From positions 868,001-932,000 of the forward strand of contig JANUWI010000017.1 of assembly GCA_025504975.1 (NCBI GenBank): DNA of 64,000 nucleotides, in the 5' to 3' direction. Source of the stretch: Plenodomus lindquistii. Taxonomy: Eukaryota > Ascomycota > Dothideomycetes > Pleosporales > Leptosphaeriaceae. This document shows, piece after piece, positions 1-11,264 of the stretch; the stretch's first letter is position 1, and each line of letters begins with the position of its first letter. Below the pieces are notes generated by a model, which saw nothing but the letters and a program-made list of their open reading frames with translations, had not been told where the DNA came from and made no database searches. A program made the position numbers and the translations under genes.

Positions 1-3000
1 CTGCATTACGCAAAAGCAGACTCGATGGTCCAGATCTGCATGATCCGGTGAGTTCGACCACACTTCTCTCTCGTGAGTGGTGGCCTTGCGGAGCCTTGCA
101 TGGTATACAACCTGAGATTACTCTGGCCAGAACAGTATTATATGCATTAACCTTCTTGCCTTTATTCCTGACTTGTAACACACTTAGTTTCCTACGCACC
201 GCCCCGTGTCAATCTCCTGCAATGGCTCTAAGCAGGCGTAAAAGCATGTCTGTGCGTACCACAGAGACGCGGGACTTCGTATCCTCTCGAAATGTCTTGA
301 GCAAGAGCATTAAACTGCCTCGATTCGTCAAGCTGATGTCAGAACTAGGAGTGTCTGGTCCCAAACCACGCGATCGGCTAGACCTTGAGGGCGACTTTTA
401 CAATCCAGTTGGCAATGGCGCACAATTTGATGTTTACCACCACAAAGAGGCATCCATGGTAGCTAAGCGCGTTTCCTTAAGAACCATGTCGAAAGCAAAT
501 CCAGATCAACTCAGAGTACTAGAGCTGGAGATCCGCGCATTGGCTCACGAACCCATCTATCTACATCAAAACATCGTGGACTTACTTGACTGGGGTTATT
601 CGACCATACAAGACCCTTCATTGCAAGTCAAATATGGGTTGACACTGCCACTGCTTGTTCCAGTATTGTACGTTGAGCCAGCTGATGAAGGTTCCCTCGA
701 CCGATTTCTCCATGCGGCCGTCCGAGACTGGAAGACAAGAGCCAATATATGTCTGGATATTGCGGCTGGACTTGAGTGTCTTCGAAAATGCGGGATCCTT
801 CATAATGATCTCAAGACTGAGAATGTTTTGGTCTTTGGATACGGCGAGGGAGCTTCGAGGTCGTACATCGCCAAACTGGCAGACTTCGGTTGGGCTGTCA
901 ACTCTGGTAACGCCTCCCAGCTTCTTGCATTCAGCGATTATGGGGCAACGGACTCCTGGAAGCCTCCTGAGTCAGTAGACTTTGACTTCTACCAGCATGG
1001 AGAATTCTCCCAAGAAAGACTGTTCAAATCGGAAAGTTATGTCTACGGCATGTTGGCTCTAAATGTGCTTTTTACAACTTACGACGAGCCGTCATCAATG
1101 CCGTTCGAGCGCGAAAACATACTGCGGCATGAACAGATATCCGAGCGTTTTCACAATACTGAACTTCAGGTGCATGACTCTGTCGCGGAAAAGGCGTGGA
1201 AGGCCATCGAGGATAACTTCCTCTCCGAAGATCCTTCTCGTCGTCGTGACATTGAGCCTCACAACGTGGAGTTCGGAGATGAGATCTATCAGGGTTGGTA
1301 CGACGTCATAAAGCTAAGGGCTGTTTGATTTACTAACATAGTCTAGGATCTTTTCTCGAGATGCAGCTCCAAATTCGCGGGGTATGGAGCAGAAAAAGCC
1401 GCGAGTGCCACTTATCAACAAGGGTTGGCGGTTTTTCCAGAAAATGGGACCAGAACTTCTCTCGCAGCTTCAGCAGGACATGCCCAAGAATCAAGATGAA
1501 TATGATGGCGATCTTCTCTTTGGTATGGCATTGAGTGCGGCAAGTTCCCCGAGAGTGGGTTTTCGAACCCATGTGAAGAGCTTGCTACGACAGGCTGCGT
1601 TGGCACGTCATCCATCTCTTCGTGCCATAGGAGTGTTGACGAACGTTGAGGCTGCATTGAAGGATGCGGATTCGGAAGCTGAGACCATGAACCATGATAC
1701 GGCTGTACTCGAAGCAGCCAAATCAGGATCAATCACGGCGTTGTCACAGCTACGCGCAAGCAATCCGGAGGGCGTGGGGCATATCGCACGTGAATTTCGC
1801 CTAAATGGCGGTTACAATCTCGAGAGTGTCCTAACGAGATCGATTCCACGAGTCAGAGTCGTTCGTATGATTAACTTGGCCGCTACGGACGGCAACCCTG
1901 GTATTCCGAATGATCTTGAGAGCGAGCTAGAACGCGCCGGCTTGCAAAGAGGCTCGAGCACGCTTCTCCACATGGCTGCCATCTTCGGTGCCAACGAAGC
2001 AATCCGCCGACTGGTCCAAGATTTGGGCTGGGACATCGATGCCCACAACGCTGAAGGCGAGACTGCGCTCTACAAGGCATGCAAGTCAGGATTGTACGAG
2101 ACCTTTGAATTGCTATCAGACCTCGGAGCTAAGTCTTCTATGGCAATAGGGAGGCTACGAACTACATGCTTACATTGGCTGTTCGCATTCGACCCACCGG
2201 ACATGGAAAAGGCTGCCAAGGTACTACTCACGAGTCTTACAGGGGACGAATGTGCCAGCCCTGTCATTGCTCACGGCGGAGAATGGGTTTGGAACCATGA
2301 AGAGATGACTCATTATCCCTTTCATTGGCCGTCTGGGTCGCCAATACATTGGGCAGCGCACATGGATAACACGCAGAGCATCGATTGTCTAGTCAAGCTC
2401 GGTGCTGAAGTCGACATCCTAGACACGATTGTCGAGATTGAGACATCCAACAAAAAAGACCAGGCACAAACTCCACTTTCGATGGCGATGTACAGAGCCA
2501 GTCCTACTGTCGTGAAGCTTCTTCTCAGCAAAGGTGCCGACCCCAACAAATCTGACATCAAGGGTCGCACACCGCTGCATATGCTTTCCGGAGACTTCTG
2601 GACACAGAACCGACTATTCGCGCTACCTAGGAATCTGGACCAATGGTCTTATCATGGCACATACCAGTCTTGCGTAGAAAATATGAAGATGTGCATTGAA
2701 GCGGTCAAGTCTGAGGGTACATCTCTCAATCCTCACAACTTGGATGGGCTGACGCCACTGATGGAGGCTGTATTGTGCAAGAATGTTGCCGCCGTAGTCG
2801 CCTTGCTAGAATTGGGCGCAGACGCAAACATTTGTCGCGATAGAATGAGACGGCTGCCTTTGCATCATTGGCTCACTGTTAACCCCACAACGCTCGTATA
2901 CCCAGAGGCTTACTTTATAGCCTTGGACAAGCTCCTACTAGCAACGACGGATATCAATCACCCAGATGAAACTGCAGCTAGTTTGGTCTTGTACAATTAT

Positions 3001-3843
3001 AGCTCGTACTGGAAGCAAAAGTTAAAGAACCTGTTGGATCACCCAGCTCATACTATCGACTTGAATCAAAGGAGCGGACACCAACCTACGATTTTGTCGA
3101 TGTGGGTAGAATTCGCCGTAGTAGGAATTGATTACATCGATGGTATCAAGTGGTTGCAAGAGAAGGGAGCTGATCTCTTGGCTAAAGACGACCGTGGTCG
3201 TAATCTGCTGTTCTATGCAGCTGGGAACCAGGATATGGGTGATGAAACCTTCCTGGCCATATGGAACTATTGCGTTGAATCGGAATCTTCACCATCGCCG
3301 CATAGCTTGCTTATGGACTCGAAGTGTTTGAAGACTGGCAAGACGGCTTTCATGCGAATTTGCCAGAACGGCTGGATCAAAAGTGTGAATTTCGCACTTT
3401 CAGGAGACACTTTCGATGTCGATGCATGTACCCACGATGGCCAAACGAGTCTTGATCTCACGCTGGAAGCTGGGAACAAAGTGAGATTAGCCCTTCTATC
3501 AGCCTATCATCTCAGACATAACAATCTACCACGGAGGGACGATACAATCAACGATGAAATCTTCTATAGGTCGGTTTTTGGAGAGAGTACTACGATGAGT
3601 GAATCGAAGCTGCAAAGTATCGAAGCTGCCAAGCTCAGATACGAAGCTTTACCAGCAGTCACAACTGCCCTCATAAGCGCAAAAGCACACACCGGGAAAC
3701 AGCTGGGTCGTCGCAAGTACGCTCCCGACATCAAGTTATCAGAGACGTACATGTTGGAGGAATTAGGCGAGCAGTCTTACCCGATGGCACAGCAACCATT
3801 TTATGATCTGTGGAGTCAATCGTATCCATTCGACGATGACTAG
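1..3843 (+). CDS. Protein kinase-ankyrin repeat fusion protein (5' partial)
   Basis: Three exons are visible: 1-47, 188-1297 and 1347-3843, giving 1217 residues; the gene begins left of the window. Position 48 is a perfect GTGAGT donor and its intron ends TTAG at 187. The second intron (1298-1346, GTACGA, branch TACTAAC, CTAG) joins two otherwise separate open frames in phase. The first half is a Ser/Thr-kinase domain: glycine loop GNGAQFDVY, VAK lysine, catalytic HNDLKTEN near 801 (HRD changed to HND), DFG at 882 and a PPES motif in place of APE. The second half carries ankyrin repeats with typical ETALYKACKSG, TPLSMAMYR and TPLHML cores. Catalytic residues are present, so it may be an active kinase. 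Such kinase-ankyrin proteins are common in filamentous fungi and are often grouped with NLR-like or allorecognition proteins; that role is inference. It is convergent with the next gene, 183 bp away. Confidence 0.8.
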
Positions 3844-4026
3844 AAGGATGATGTCTTGTGAATGCTGTCATGGTAAGTTCCTCTATGGACTAATATATTC
3901 TCGAATAACATGTGTTTCAGGTGCTATAACGATATTGTACTCACGACCAGAAAGGTTGCGATGAGGAGAACGTGCAGGAGTTCGCGCTTCAAGCCTCTCG
4001 CTTCAAGAGTGTACAGTGTCCAAAGA

Positions 4027-6920
4027 TCAAGTCACGAAAGCTCCACAGGCAAATGCCATCCTCTTCAAATCGTCGACTACTAGACGGCGGAACGCAAGTG
4101 CTAAGAGCTGACCTTCTAGCGGTTGCTCGTTTCCCATCTTTCCAAAATCACCTTTCAAACACCTCATCACACAGGAGGCGAACGCCGTTCCAACATAGCG
4201 TGAAACATTCTGCTTAGTTTCCTCTAGTAACTTCCTTCGAACGTTATCGGGTGTACGTTTTGTTTCCTCCTTTCCCAAGACATTTTGAATAGACTTATTA
4301 CGGCCAAGTTCAAAGAGGACAGTACCAACTGCGTAGATGTCGTGGTATTGTCCAAACTCAGCCTTGTCGCGCGGCAGCCCCTGGCGATTGGGATGCCGAT
4401 AGACGTTGTTCTCCTCATCCTCCATCGCTAAGCGATTAGAGAATTTGTTCTGCTTTCGGGAGAACTCGAACCCTTTGAGTATTGGTATGGGATATCTCAG
4501 CGTACTGCTTCCAGAATGCGAGGGTTGAGCCGTTGAAGGTGATGCACAGAGGATGATATTCGAAGGATTGAGATTTTTGTGCACCCATCCACACATGTGT
4601 AAGTCGAACATGGCGAGGGAGATCTGATATGCGGTGAAGAATATCCTGTCCAATGGCCATTGCCCATAATCCGTCACCCAGTTCCTGAGGAGCTTGAGTG
4701 GAGCTTGCGAATCTAACGATTGGGGGTTTTTGTATATGAGAACGAAGCGTTCCAGATCTTTATCGTGTTTCCAGCCCAGACATCTCAGGCTGGAAAGTGG
4801 CATCTGAGCGATGGATTCGTTGGGGTCTGTCGAAGTTGCTAGTTCCAGATAGGTAGCCAACATTTGAGCACGCTCTACCAAATCTTCGAGTACCTCACTG
4901 CCACCAGAGTGTGCTGTTTGTGAGGCGTAGCTGCGATACTCTAGCACGACTTCCGCAACATCTGCGCCATCGCGAGTCCAGTATTTGCCGACGGTCAAAC
5001 CCTCTTGTACGGTGGTTTCGTCCGCAATCCTTCCCTTAGACTCGGGTAACAATTGACTAGGAGTGTCTTCCAGTGCGAGCCGCCTCTGGTTGGCAAAGTC
5101 CGATCCGAGTAGTTTTGCGGCGTCACTACTACAAAATCGTTCCAGAAGATCTGGCTGTGCGCCGTCCTTGTCAAGACAGTGACGGAGGTCTATGGTCAAA
5201 GGAACAACGATCCTCAAGATCTTGGAAAGGGCATAGACTGTGCCATGTTCGCTGACTTCTTTGATCGACGGTGGCTCTTCAACCGGTAATCTGCTATAGG
5301 AAAGGCGGCTGAACTGTCCATGGATCTCTTGTATTCTCTCAAGTACCTTGGTTAGATTGTCTTCTTTACAATCCGCTACATCGAATACTTGCGGAAATGT
5401 GGCCATGGAGAACTGACCTGCAGTCGCGGCCACAAGGCACCTTATGTCTTCCATTTCCATTCTGACAGCCATGACCATAACTTCCATGTCGTGGGTATTC
5501 TGGAGATGTCTGATCAGATAAGTAATGATCTCATCTAGCAGATGCAGGCAGGTCAACCTTCGATCGGCATGACCAACTAGAAAGCGGCTATTACGGATTA
5601 TGCGTTCAAGGTGGCCCGTTATCAGGTGCAGTGAACTTCCTTCTCCCGCGGAGAGTTTCGCTGCCATCGAGTGATTGCCTTTGATATATACTATTTGTTC
5701 TCTCATATGCGATGTGACCGATGAAGTCTCGCTGACGGCGAGAGCTGGAAAACCATCTCGGATTACCTTTCCGGATGTCAATTGTGGTGTCGGAGTTTCT
5801 TCACGCTCAACACACGATAAGACGTCGATGTCTGACCGAGCGAAGCTGAAATCTTCTCTCAATTGTCTGAGCAATGATGATCCAGGAGTCAGGTCTCTTA
5901 TAAGATTTTTGGAAGGTGTGTCTCCCCAAAGAGCCTCCCAGTGCTTTGTTTCTATTCCGTCATGTGGCGTTGCGAAAAATATGAGACCATGCATCTCCGG
6001 AAAGAGGCGGTCATATTTGCTGTCTTTCGCGGCTTTCAGGAATGCGGCCTTGATCACGATGCCGCCGAGGCTATGGCCCATTAAAATGAGTGGTCGAAGC
6101 TTAGATATGTCAGCTTTGTGTGTGTCGAAAATGTGTGTTGCCGCACGGGCTCAATTAGACTCACCTGAGTGTCTTGCGATTTCCTGCAGAGCAGTAGGTT
6201 TTCCAAGAAGGTGTCGCATAGATTCTGAACACCAAGGTGCGAGCGACTACCCTCTAGGTCCACCCGCTGACCCCAGAGCAGAATCCGGCAATTTGAGAAT
6301 TCATGGTCTCTGGGCAGGCTATCGCGAAGCCACATTTGACCGCCAGGGTATTGCCAGCTCCCGAAAGGCCTACCCGCTATACCGGTGAGAGCGACAATAC
6401 TATGACACAAGAGTAAGCGCCAGTTAAGTGCGGCGTCTAAACGTTTAAGGGCTTACTCAACAGTCCTTTCTGTTTCGTCGACATCGGTCAATGGCGTCCA
6501 ACCCTCAAAATGATTGTCAATCCAGATAGAAGACACGTCAATATCCTTGGAAATCGAGGTGAACAAGGTGGAGAACAAGCAATCGATCGCGCCACTACGC
6601 GTCGCGTAAGGCTTCCTAGTAGTGAGACCAAGGCTTTGGACAAGGCTTTGGACAAGGCTTTGGACAAGACTTAAGAGGAAACGCCACAGCGCCCAACCCT
6701 GGGCCTTGCCCTGTTCCGGTGCATTTGGAGTGCTATTCAGAAAAGCAGGCCGTCTGGAGAAAGTCACCGTTGCGACCTTTTCGCCAGCATGGTGTGGGTA
6801 AACGGAAGATGCCAGCGAGATCGTTCCAAAGATGAGAGACTGATCCATTTCCGAGAATAACGCTCTGACATTTTCCTCTTTGTAGTATCCCGGCAGTCGA
6901 CTAAGTCTGTAGGTGTCCAT
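4027..6920 (-). CDS. Serine esterase (DUF676-like) fused to pseudokinase-type C-terminal domain
   Basis: Exons 6920-6457, 6399-6165 and 6099-4027 give 923 residues. Introns 6400-6456 (GTAAGC..TAG) and 6100-6164 (GTGAGT..AAG) keep phase and rebuild the family motifs ERTVDIVALTGIAGRPFGSW and LRPLILMGHSLGGIVIK. The first third is an alpha/beta hydrolase with the GHSLGG nucleophile elbow, as found at the N terminus of many fungal NLR-like proteins. A long helical middle follows. The last 240 residues resemble a kinase fold (WVHKNLNPSNIIL, GFEF in place of DFG, VYRHPNRQ), the degenerate kinase-like domain often found with fungal HeLo/het-s-type proteins (DUF7580-like). HKN and GFEF replace HRD and DFG, so it is probably inactive as a kinase. 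No NB-ARC P-loop is visible. A role in programmed death or nonself recognition is inference. Confidence 0.75.
6630..6669 (-). repeat. In-frame 12-bp tandem repeat
   Basis: Three perfect copies of AAGGCTTTGGAC (plus strand) followed by a partial copy. They lie in exon 1 of the esterase-pseudokinase gene and encode a repeated SLVQ tetrapeptide. The unit length keeps the frame, so copy number can vary without breaking the gene. Confidence 0.9.
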
Positions 6921-8136
6921 GGTGGGCTCAGGAAGACGCTTGTGTGAAGATCTAGATGAGAAGGCTCTGCATTACCTGGCCATGATGCGCTTATTATCGA
7001 GAGTCGGAAGTTCCGAGAAGGCTACCATCAGGATGAGGTGGAGCTACGTAGCTTCGTGCAGCCTCGATATGACTTCCGGTCAAAGTGATCCTGCGGAATT
7101 CACTTGACCATTCAGCGATGCTCCGCGGATCGTATGCCTGCTCAGTGCCTAGGCTGACATCCAATATATCCATCAAATTGCGACAAGCGCCTAAGAGACA
7201 CTGAATGTTCTGGGTCTAGATTCAGCCACATATAGACCCCAGCTCAGAGGTGGGGTCACGCGTGCATATTTTGGGTTCGGTCCGCACCGCCCTATGTTTC
7301 ATTGCTTGCTGACTCTACGCGCTGGCTGCCCGTTGGTATCATTCTATCAGAAAGCTGTGGATGTTTTGTCTGCCCGATTCTTGAGATCTCCGCATGGTTG
7401 ACACAAATGTTGCCGCGTCCAAAATCCATTTGCCAATACTTTCTGGCAATCAGCCTCTCAAACTCCAGTGTCCACTTAACCGCAATGGAGGAAGTTTTCC
7501 GGAGGGGATGGGTGTGATCTAGCTTGGTAGATCGACAGCAATCGCGCATGGAGGCAAAAGGTTCAGCTGGTGGCGCTTTAAGAAGGAGGTTGGGCACGCT
7601 GACTTGTATCTTGTGAACAAGCCAGCTCGAATGTGGATATTGCGAGAAGGCTCAGCCGGTATTACTATGATGTGAGCAGTGGAGCGAGCCAATGAGGTTA
7701 GAAGTTTGATCGCGAAGGTACCATAGGTATAGACTTCACGCGCACCTAGCAAGTCGCGATTCTCAGTGGGGTCAGAAACTGTTAATCATTGTTGCAGTAA
7801 TTCTAATTAAGTAGCATGCGCACCTCTAAATAGCAAAACTGTTCTCTTGCGCGTGACTCAGCCTTGCCTGCTATGGCAAGACAAACGTGTTCTATCGTAA
7901 TGGCAGCCCTGTAGCGCTCTTCAGAGACTGTATGGTTCAATTATGTGATAGCAAACACTTTTGAAGTGCTTTCGTGACTCAGCATCTGTTTGTTCCTTGG
8001 AACCTTGTGCGACCAAAAGAAAAAATCTCACAGGCTGCTGTCCGATCGTCCATACCTCTGCTCCTCAACACCAAAACACCAAACAAGTCAGCCGAAAAAC
8101 TTGCGCCTAGGGTGCACATAGCGTACTCCTATCACT
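6921..8136. other. Intergenic stretch with no supported gene
   Basis: Only short overlapping open frames on both strands. None carries a recognisable motif or pairs with good splice sites. It separates the two allorecognition-type genes from the conserved block to the right and may contain decayed coding sequence. Confidence 0.5.
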
Positions 8137-8881
8137 ATGACATCGTACTTCGATTCGCCTACAACCCGAGCACCAGAATGCGCACATGCAGACCTTCTCC
8201 GGGTACACCTTGACAGCTTACCGTGTTCACCCCTATCAATTAGTGGGACCTGGCAGCCTTTAATATGGCAGGTAGTACTTGGCTTTGGTCTCCTCAAAGA
8301 AAGCGGCTTCAATACGCACGTCCTCTACCTCCTCATTTTCGCGACACTCGCCCATCTCGGCTCGCAGATGATGTATTGGAGTCTGGCTCGAGCTATTACG
8401 AGGGAGCGCAAGAGCTTGCTGCAAGTCTGGATCAAGATGGAGGGTCTGGACGCCGAGTATGCAGAGCGATTGACGACGCGGTGGGACAGGGACTGGAACA
8501 TCGAGGAGAGCCTTATGCATGTGCCTGCTCGTACCCCGCAGTCGGTTACTGTCCGTAATAGGATATTATATGGAGGATTCTTGCAGGGAAGGAGGGTTGG
8601 ATGATATTGAACACTTTGTTCTTGCCGGCTTCAACAGAGCTGTGAGCTGGGTGTCTTAAGGATAAGGGCTGGGAGGGGTACAGAAACCACCGGAGATGGT
8701 GAATTGCTGTGTGCACTTGCGGAGGGGCTTTCGAAGTCTGGAGATTTTGGAAATCTATAAACTCGGGATGCCCTTGCTGTATGCAAGCGCCGTCTTTGCT
8801 GCTGGCTGCGTGCTGTTATGGAAGACTTCAACTAGCAGTCAGCTACCAAATGCAGACGGTGACTTTCCTGGAGAGATGTGA
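8137..8881 (+). pseudogene. Possible remnant of an integral membrane protein gene
   Basis: The 155-residue frame at 8137-8604 has a hydrophobic segment (HVLYLLIFATLAHLGSQMM) and then a charged region with conserved-looking RWDRDWNIEESLMHVPAR. After the stop, plausible continuation (EGWMILNTLFL, LKDKGWEGYR, then a hydrophobic stretch LGMPLLYASAVFAAGCVLL at 8696-8881) lies in other frames. I found no introns of reasonable length that restore one frame. The simplest reading is a decayed gene; a real gene with unusual introns is the alternative. The function is not recognised. Confidence 0.35.
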
Positions 8882-9678
8882 TTGAAATCATGACGTGAGC
8901 CAGATCCATTCAAACGCGTGCGCGCAAGCGAGAAAATGCAAATTCACCACATGGCACCCACCACTACCTCCCCATCTTTACCCCTCATGATGACGCTCAT
9001 CCCAACCCCCTTCACCTGAACCTAAGCAAAAAGATCCAAAAAATCCGCAAAAAAACACAAGCACGACTCGAAGCCGCGGTCAAGGCCCCAACACACGCCT
9101 AGCACGGTGATCACCTCCTGGCGGTTTCGATGTGATCTCCCCCTGTATCTTGGTGGATGTTCACCCTATCCATGGGATCGTATTGTTCGGCCTTGGCCTT
9201 CCTAGCCACTCAGGTAAAGGTCAGAACCTCTCCGTCACAGTGGGTTTGGTGTTGTTTCGATGGAGGGGATGGTAAGTTTTTGGATTATAACGTCGCAGTT
9301 GGGAGTTTGGGGGATCAGGAAAGGTGAGTGGGAGATTGGATGGAGTGTTTGTGCATGGGGGATTGGTGTGGGGCGTGGAGGTGAGGTGAAGGCGACTTTG
9401 AGTAATGCGGGTCGTGATCACTTTCGCGCACTCAGAGTGTGGGAGGATTCATGCTGGAGAATATCACACGCTGCACGGTTGAGAGGAAAGAGGTTGTAAA
9501 GAGAAATGAGAATCAAGGTTTTGAGAATTGCATGATGGTTGCAAGAGATATAGTCTGGGTGGAGGTAATTTGAGAAAGTGAGCAATTGGAGAGGCTCAGG
9601 CCTAATTTCACCACACCCAACATTGCAAGGTGCAAGACTCATTGACCACAAATGGAATTGCATATGTGATGTTCAGTG
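8882..9678. other. Intergenic stretch, nothing recognised
   Basis: About 800 bp between the membrane-protein remnant and the 3' end of TRM7. It has G-rich, low-complexity patches near 9300-9390 and no open frame with a recognisable motif. Confidence 0.5.
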
Positions 9679-10836
9679 TCAATTCACCGCCTTTGTCTCC
9701 CTCGCCCTTGTCTTGCCGTAAGCACCGCCAGCCAGCTTCCTCATCTCCAGTGCCCTCTTGTATGGTGGCGCAGTCGGTGGCTGCACCGGATCTAGACTCA
9801 CTCTGTCCTTGGGTAAGTTGTATGTTGCGTCTGAGTCGTATGCTGCGAGGTCACCGCATGCAAGGAATGGCGCTATCCACCTTTGACCGCCTTCTTCGAC
9901 ATCGCTATCCTCCCCGCTTTCGGAACCAAAATCTAATTCTATTGCACCGTCTTCTCTTACTTTGCGCGACACCTTGCTTTCAGGCGGTGTGCTCGACTTT
10001 GGTGGCGTGGGTAGTTTCGTACCCGCGCCGAGAGGCTTGTCGAGGCTGGCGGTGAAACCTTTGGGTGGACAAAAGCCTTCACATACAACAAAGGCTTCGA
10101 TACTGCTTGCGCGACTACTTCGGGGCTTTGCAACGCGAACCCTTTCGAACACGATCTTGAGTTGCGCGAAGAGTAGATCAACGTCCTTGCCCCGGAAGAT
10201 CTTCGCAACGAACTTGCCGCCAGGCTTGAGCACACAAAGCGCGAGGTTGAGGGCCGCCCAGAGAAGCTGCGATTGTACGTAAATGTCAAGATCGTGCAGA
10301 CCAGTGACATCTGGTGCGCCGTCAGAGATGACCAGATCAACGGGCGACGAGCCGTGTGGTGCAGCAGGATCGTATGTATCGGGGTCGAGAGCCTTGAGCA
10401 TGAGTGGGATAGTCGAAGGATGTGTGATGTCTGCGCGCATGGTTGTGACGCCTTCTAGCGGACTCATGGGTTGAAGATCGATAGCTACGATCTTCACTCC
10501 TTCTCTTGGTTTTGGACGTTCTTCTGGAACAGCTTCATCTTTTTCTTCTCCAACGCTTGGTTGCTTCTTGTCAAGGCCTAAAACGTAGTTTCGTGTTGCG
10601 GCTTGCTTTTCTTGCCAACCTGCACGGCCAAACTTCTCGCCTTTGATGAGCACTCGCGATAAGACTTGACTCCAACTTCCTGGCGCAGCACACAGATCGA
10701 CCACGCGAGTGACACCTTCGAATAGGTTAAACTCTTCGTCTAGTTGGAGGAGCTTGTACGCTGATCGAGCGCGCCAGCCTTCTTCTTTGGCGAGACGATA
10801 GTAAGCGTCTCGCTTATCCTTGGACGACTTGCCCAT
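9679..10836 (-). CDS. TRM7: tRNA (cytidine/guanosine 2'-O)-methyltransferase, FtsJ/RrmJ family
   Basis: Intronless, 385 residues. The N terminus MGKSSKDKRDAYYRLAKEEG and RARSAYKLLQLDEEF are typical of Trm7/FTSJ1. The SAM-binding motif VVDLCAAPGSWSQVL follows. DLVISDGAPDVTGLHDLD and FVAKIFRGKD supply further members of the K-D-K-E catalytic set. In yeast Trm7 methylates the 2'-O of anticodon-loop positions 32 and 34 of several tRNAs together with Trm732 and Trm734, in the cytoplasm. A non-conserved insert sits between the SAM motif and the central Asp (residues about 75-110), and there is a Ser/Asp-rich C-terminal tail, making it somewhat longer than yeast Trm7. It diverges from MAK5 across a 428-bp promoter region. 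Confidence 0.93.
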   Translation of the reverse strand: MGKSSKDKRDAYYRLAKEEGWRARSAYKLLQLDEEFNLFEGVTRVVDLCAAPGSWSQVLSRVLIKGEKFGRAGWQEKQAATRNYVLGLDKKQPSVGEEKDEAVPEERPKPREGVKIVAIDLQPMSPLEGVTTMRADITHPSTIPLMLKALDPDTYDPAAPHGSSPVDLVISDGAPDVTGLHDLDIYVQSQLLWAALNLALCVLKPGGKFVAKIFRGKDVDLLFAQLKIVFERVRVAKPRSSRASSIEAFVVCEGFCPPKGFTASLDKPLGAGTKLPTPPKSSTPPESKVSRKVREDGAIELDFGSESGEDSDVEEGGQRWIAPFLACGDLAAYDSDATYNLPKDRVSLDPVQPPTAPPYKRALEMRKLAGGAYGKTRARETKAVN

Positions 10837-11264
10837 TGTGGAGGTGTTGACAGCTGGTTTGAGGTAATCTTTCGCGCGTAATCAATGATTTGATGAGACA
10901 GCCTTGTTGGGAGGATTCGCTAGATGGAAACTTGATCTTCTTGGCAAGATTTCTTTTGTGACTTTCTAATGCCGGGCTTTGAGGATATAGCAGTGCCCCT
11001 TCTTGTCAATGCTTTGATCCAAATATCAGTCGGTGATTCCAGCTAGCGGGACGTTCGGTGCAAGTTTCGAACACAACCTGAGGGTGCGCCAATATCAGAT
11101 GTGAATGTCCACAGCACGTGCAGTGTGGAAGATTTCGAGAAGGGCAAGAATAGCCGAGCGGGGCGCCATCGGACTCCCGAAGCCGACCGCCGACCAAAAG
11201 TTTTGGAAAACTGAGAGCAGCCTTCAACTTTGCGACAACACAAAAAAGACGCACCAGAACCAAG
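10837..11264. promoter_or_regulatory. Divergent promoter region TRM7 / MAK5
   Basis: 428 bp between the two start codons must hold both promoters. No clear TATA box was seen on either side. The two genes both serve RNA maturation, so shared regulation is possible but not shown. Confidence 0.5.

Noticed and set aside
48..187. The kinase frame appears to start at 48
   Set aside because: That codon is GTG and is a perfect GTGAGT splice donor; the following 140 bp behave as an intron and the gene continues to the left.
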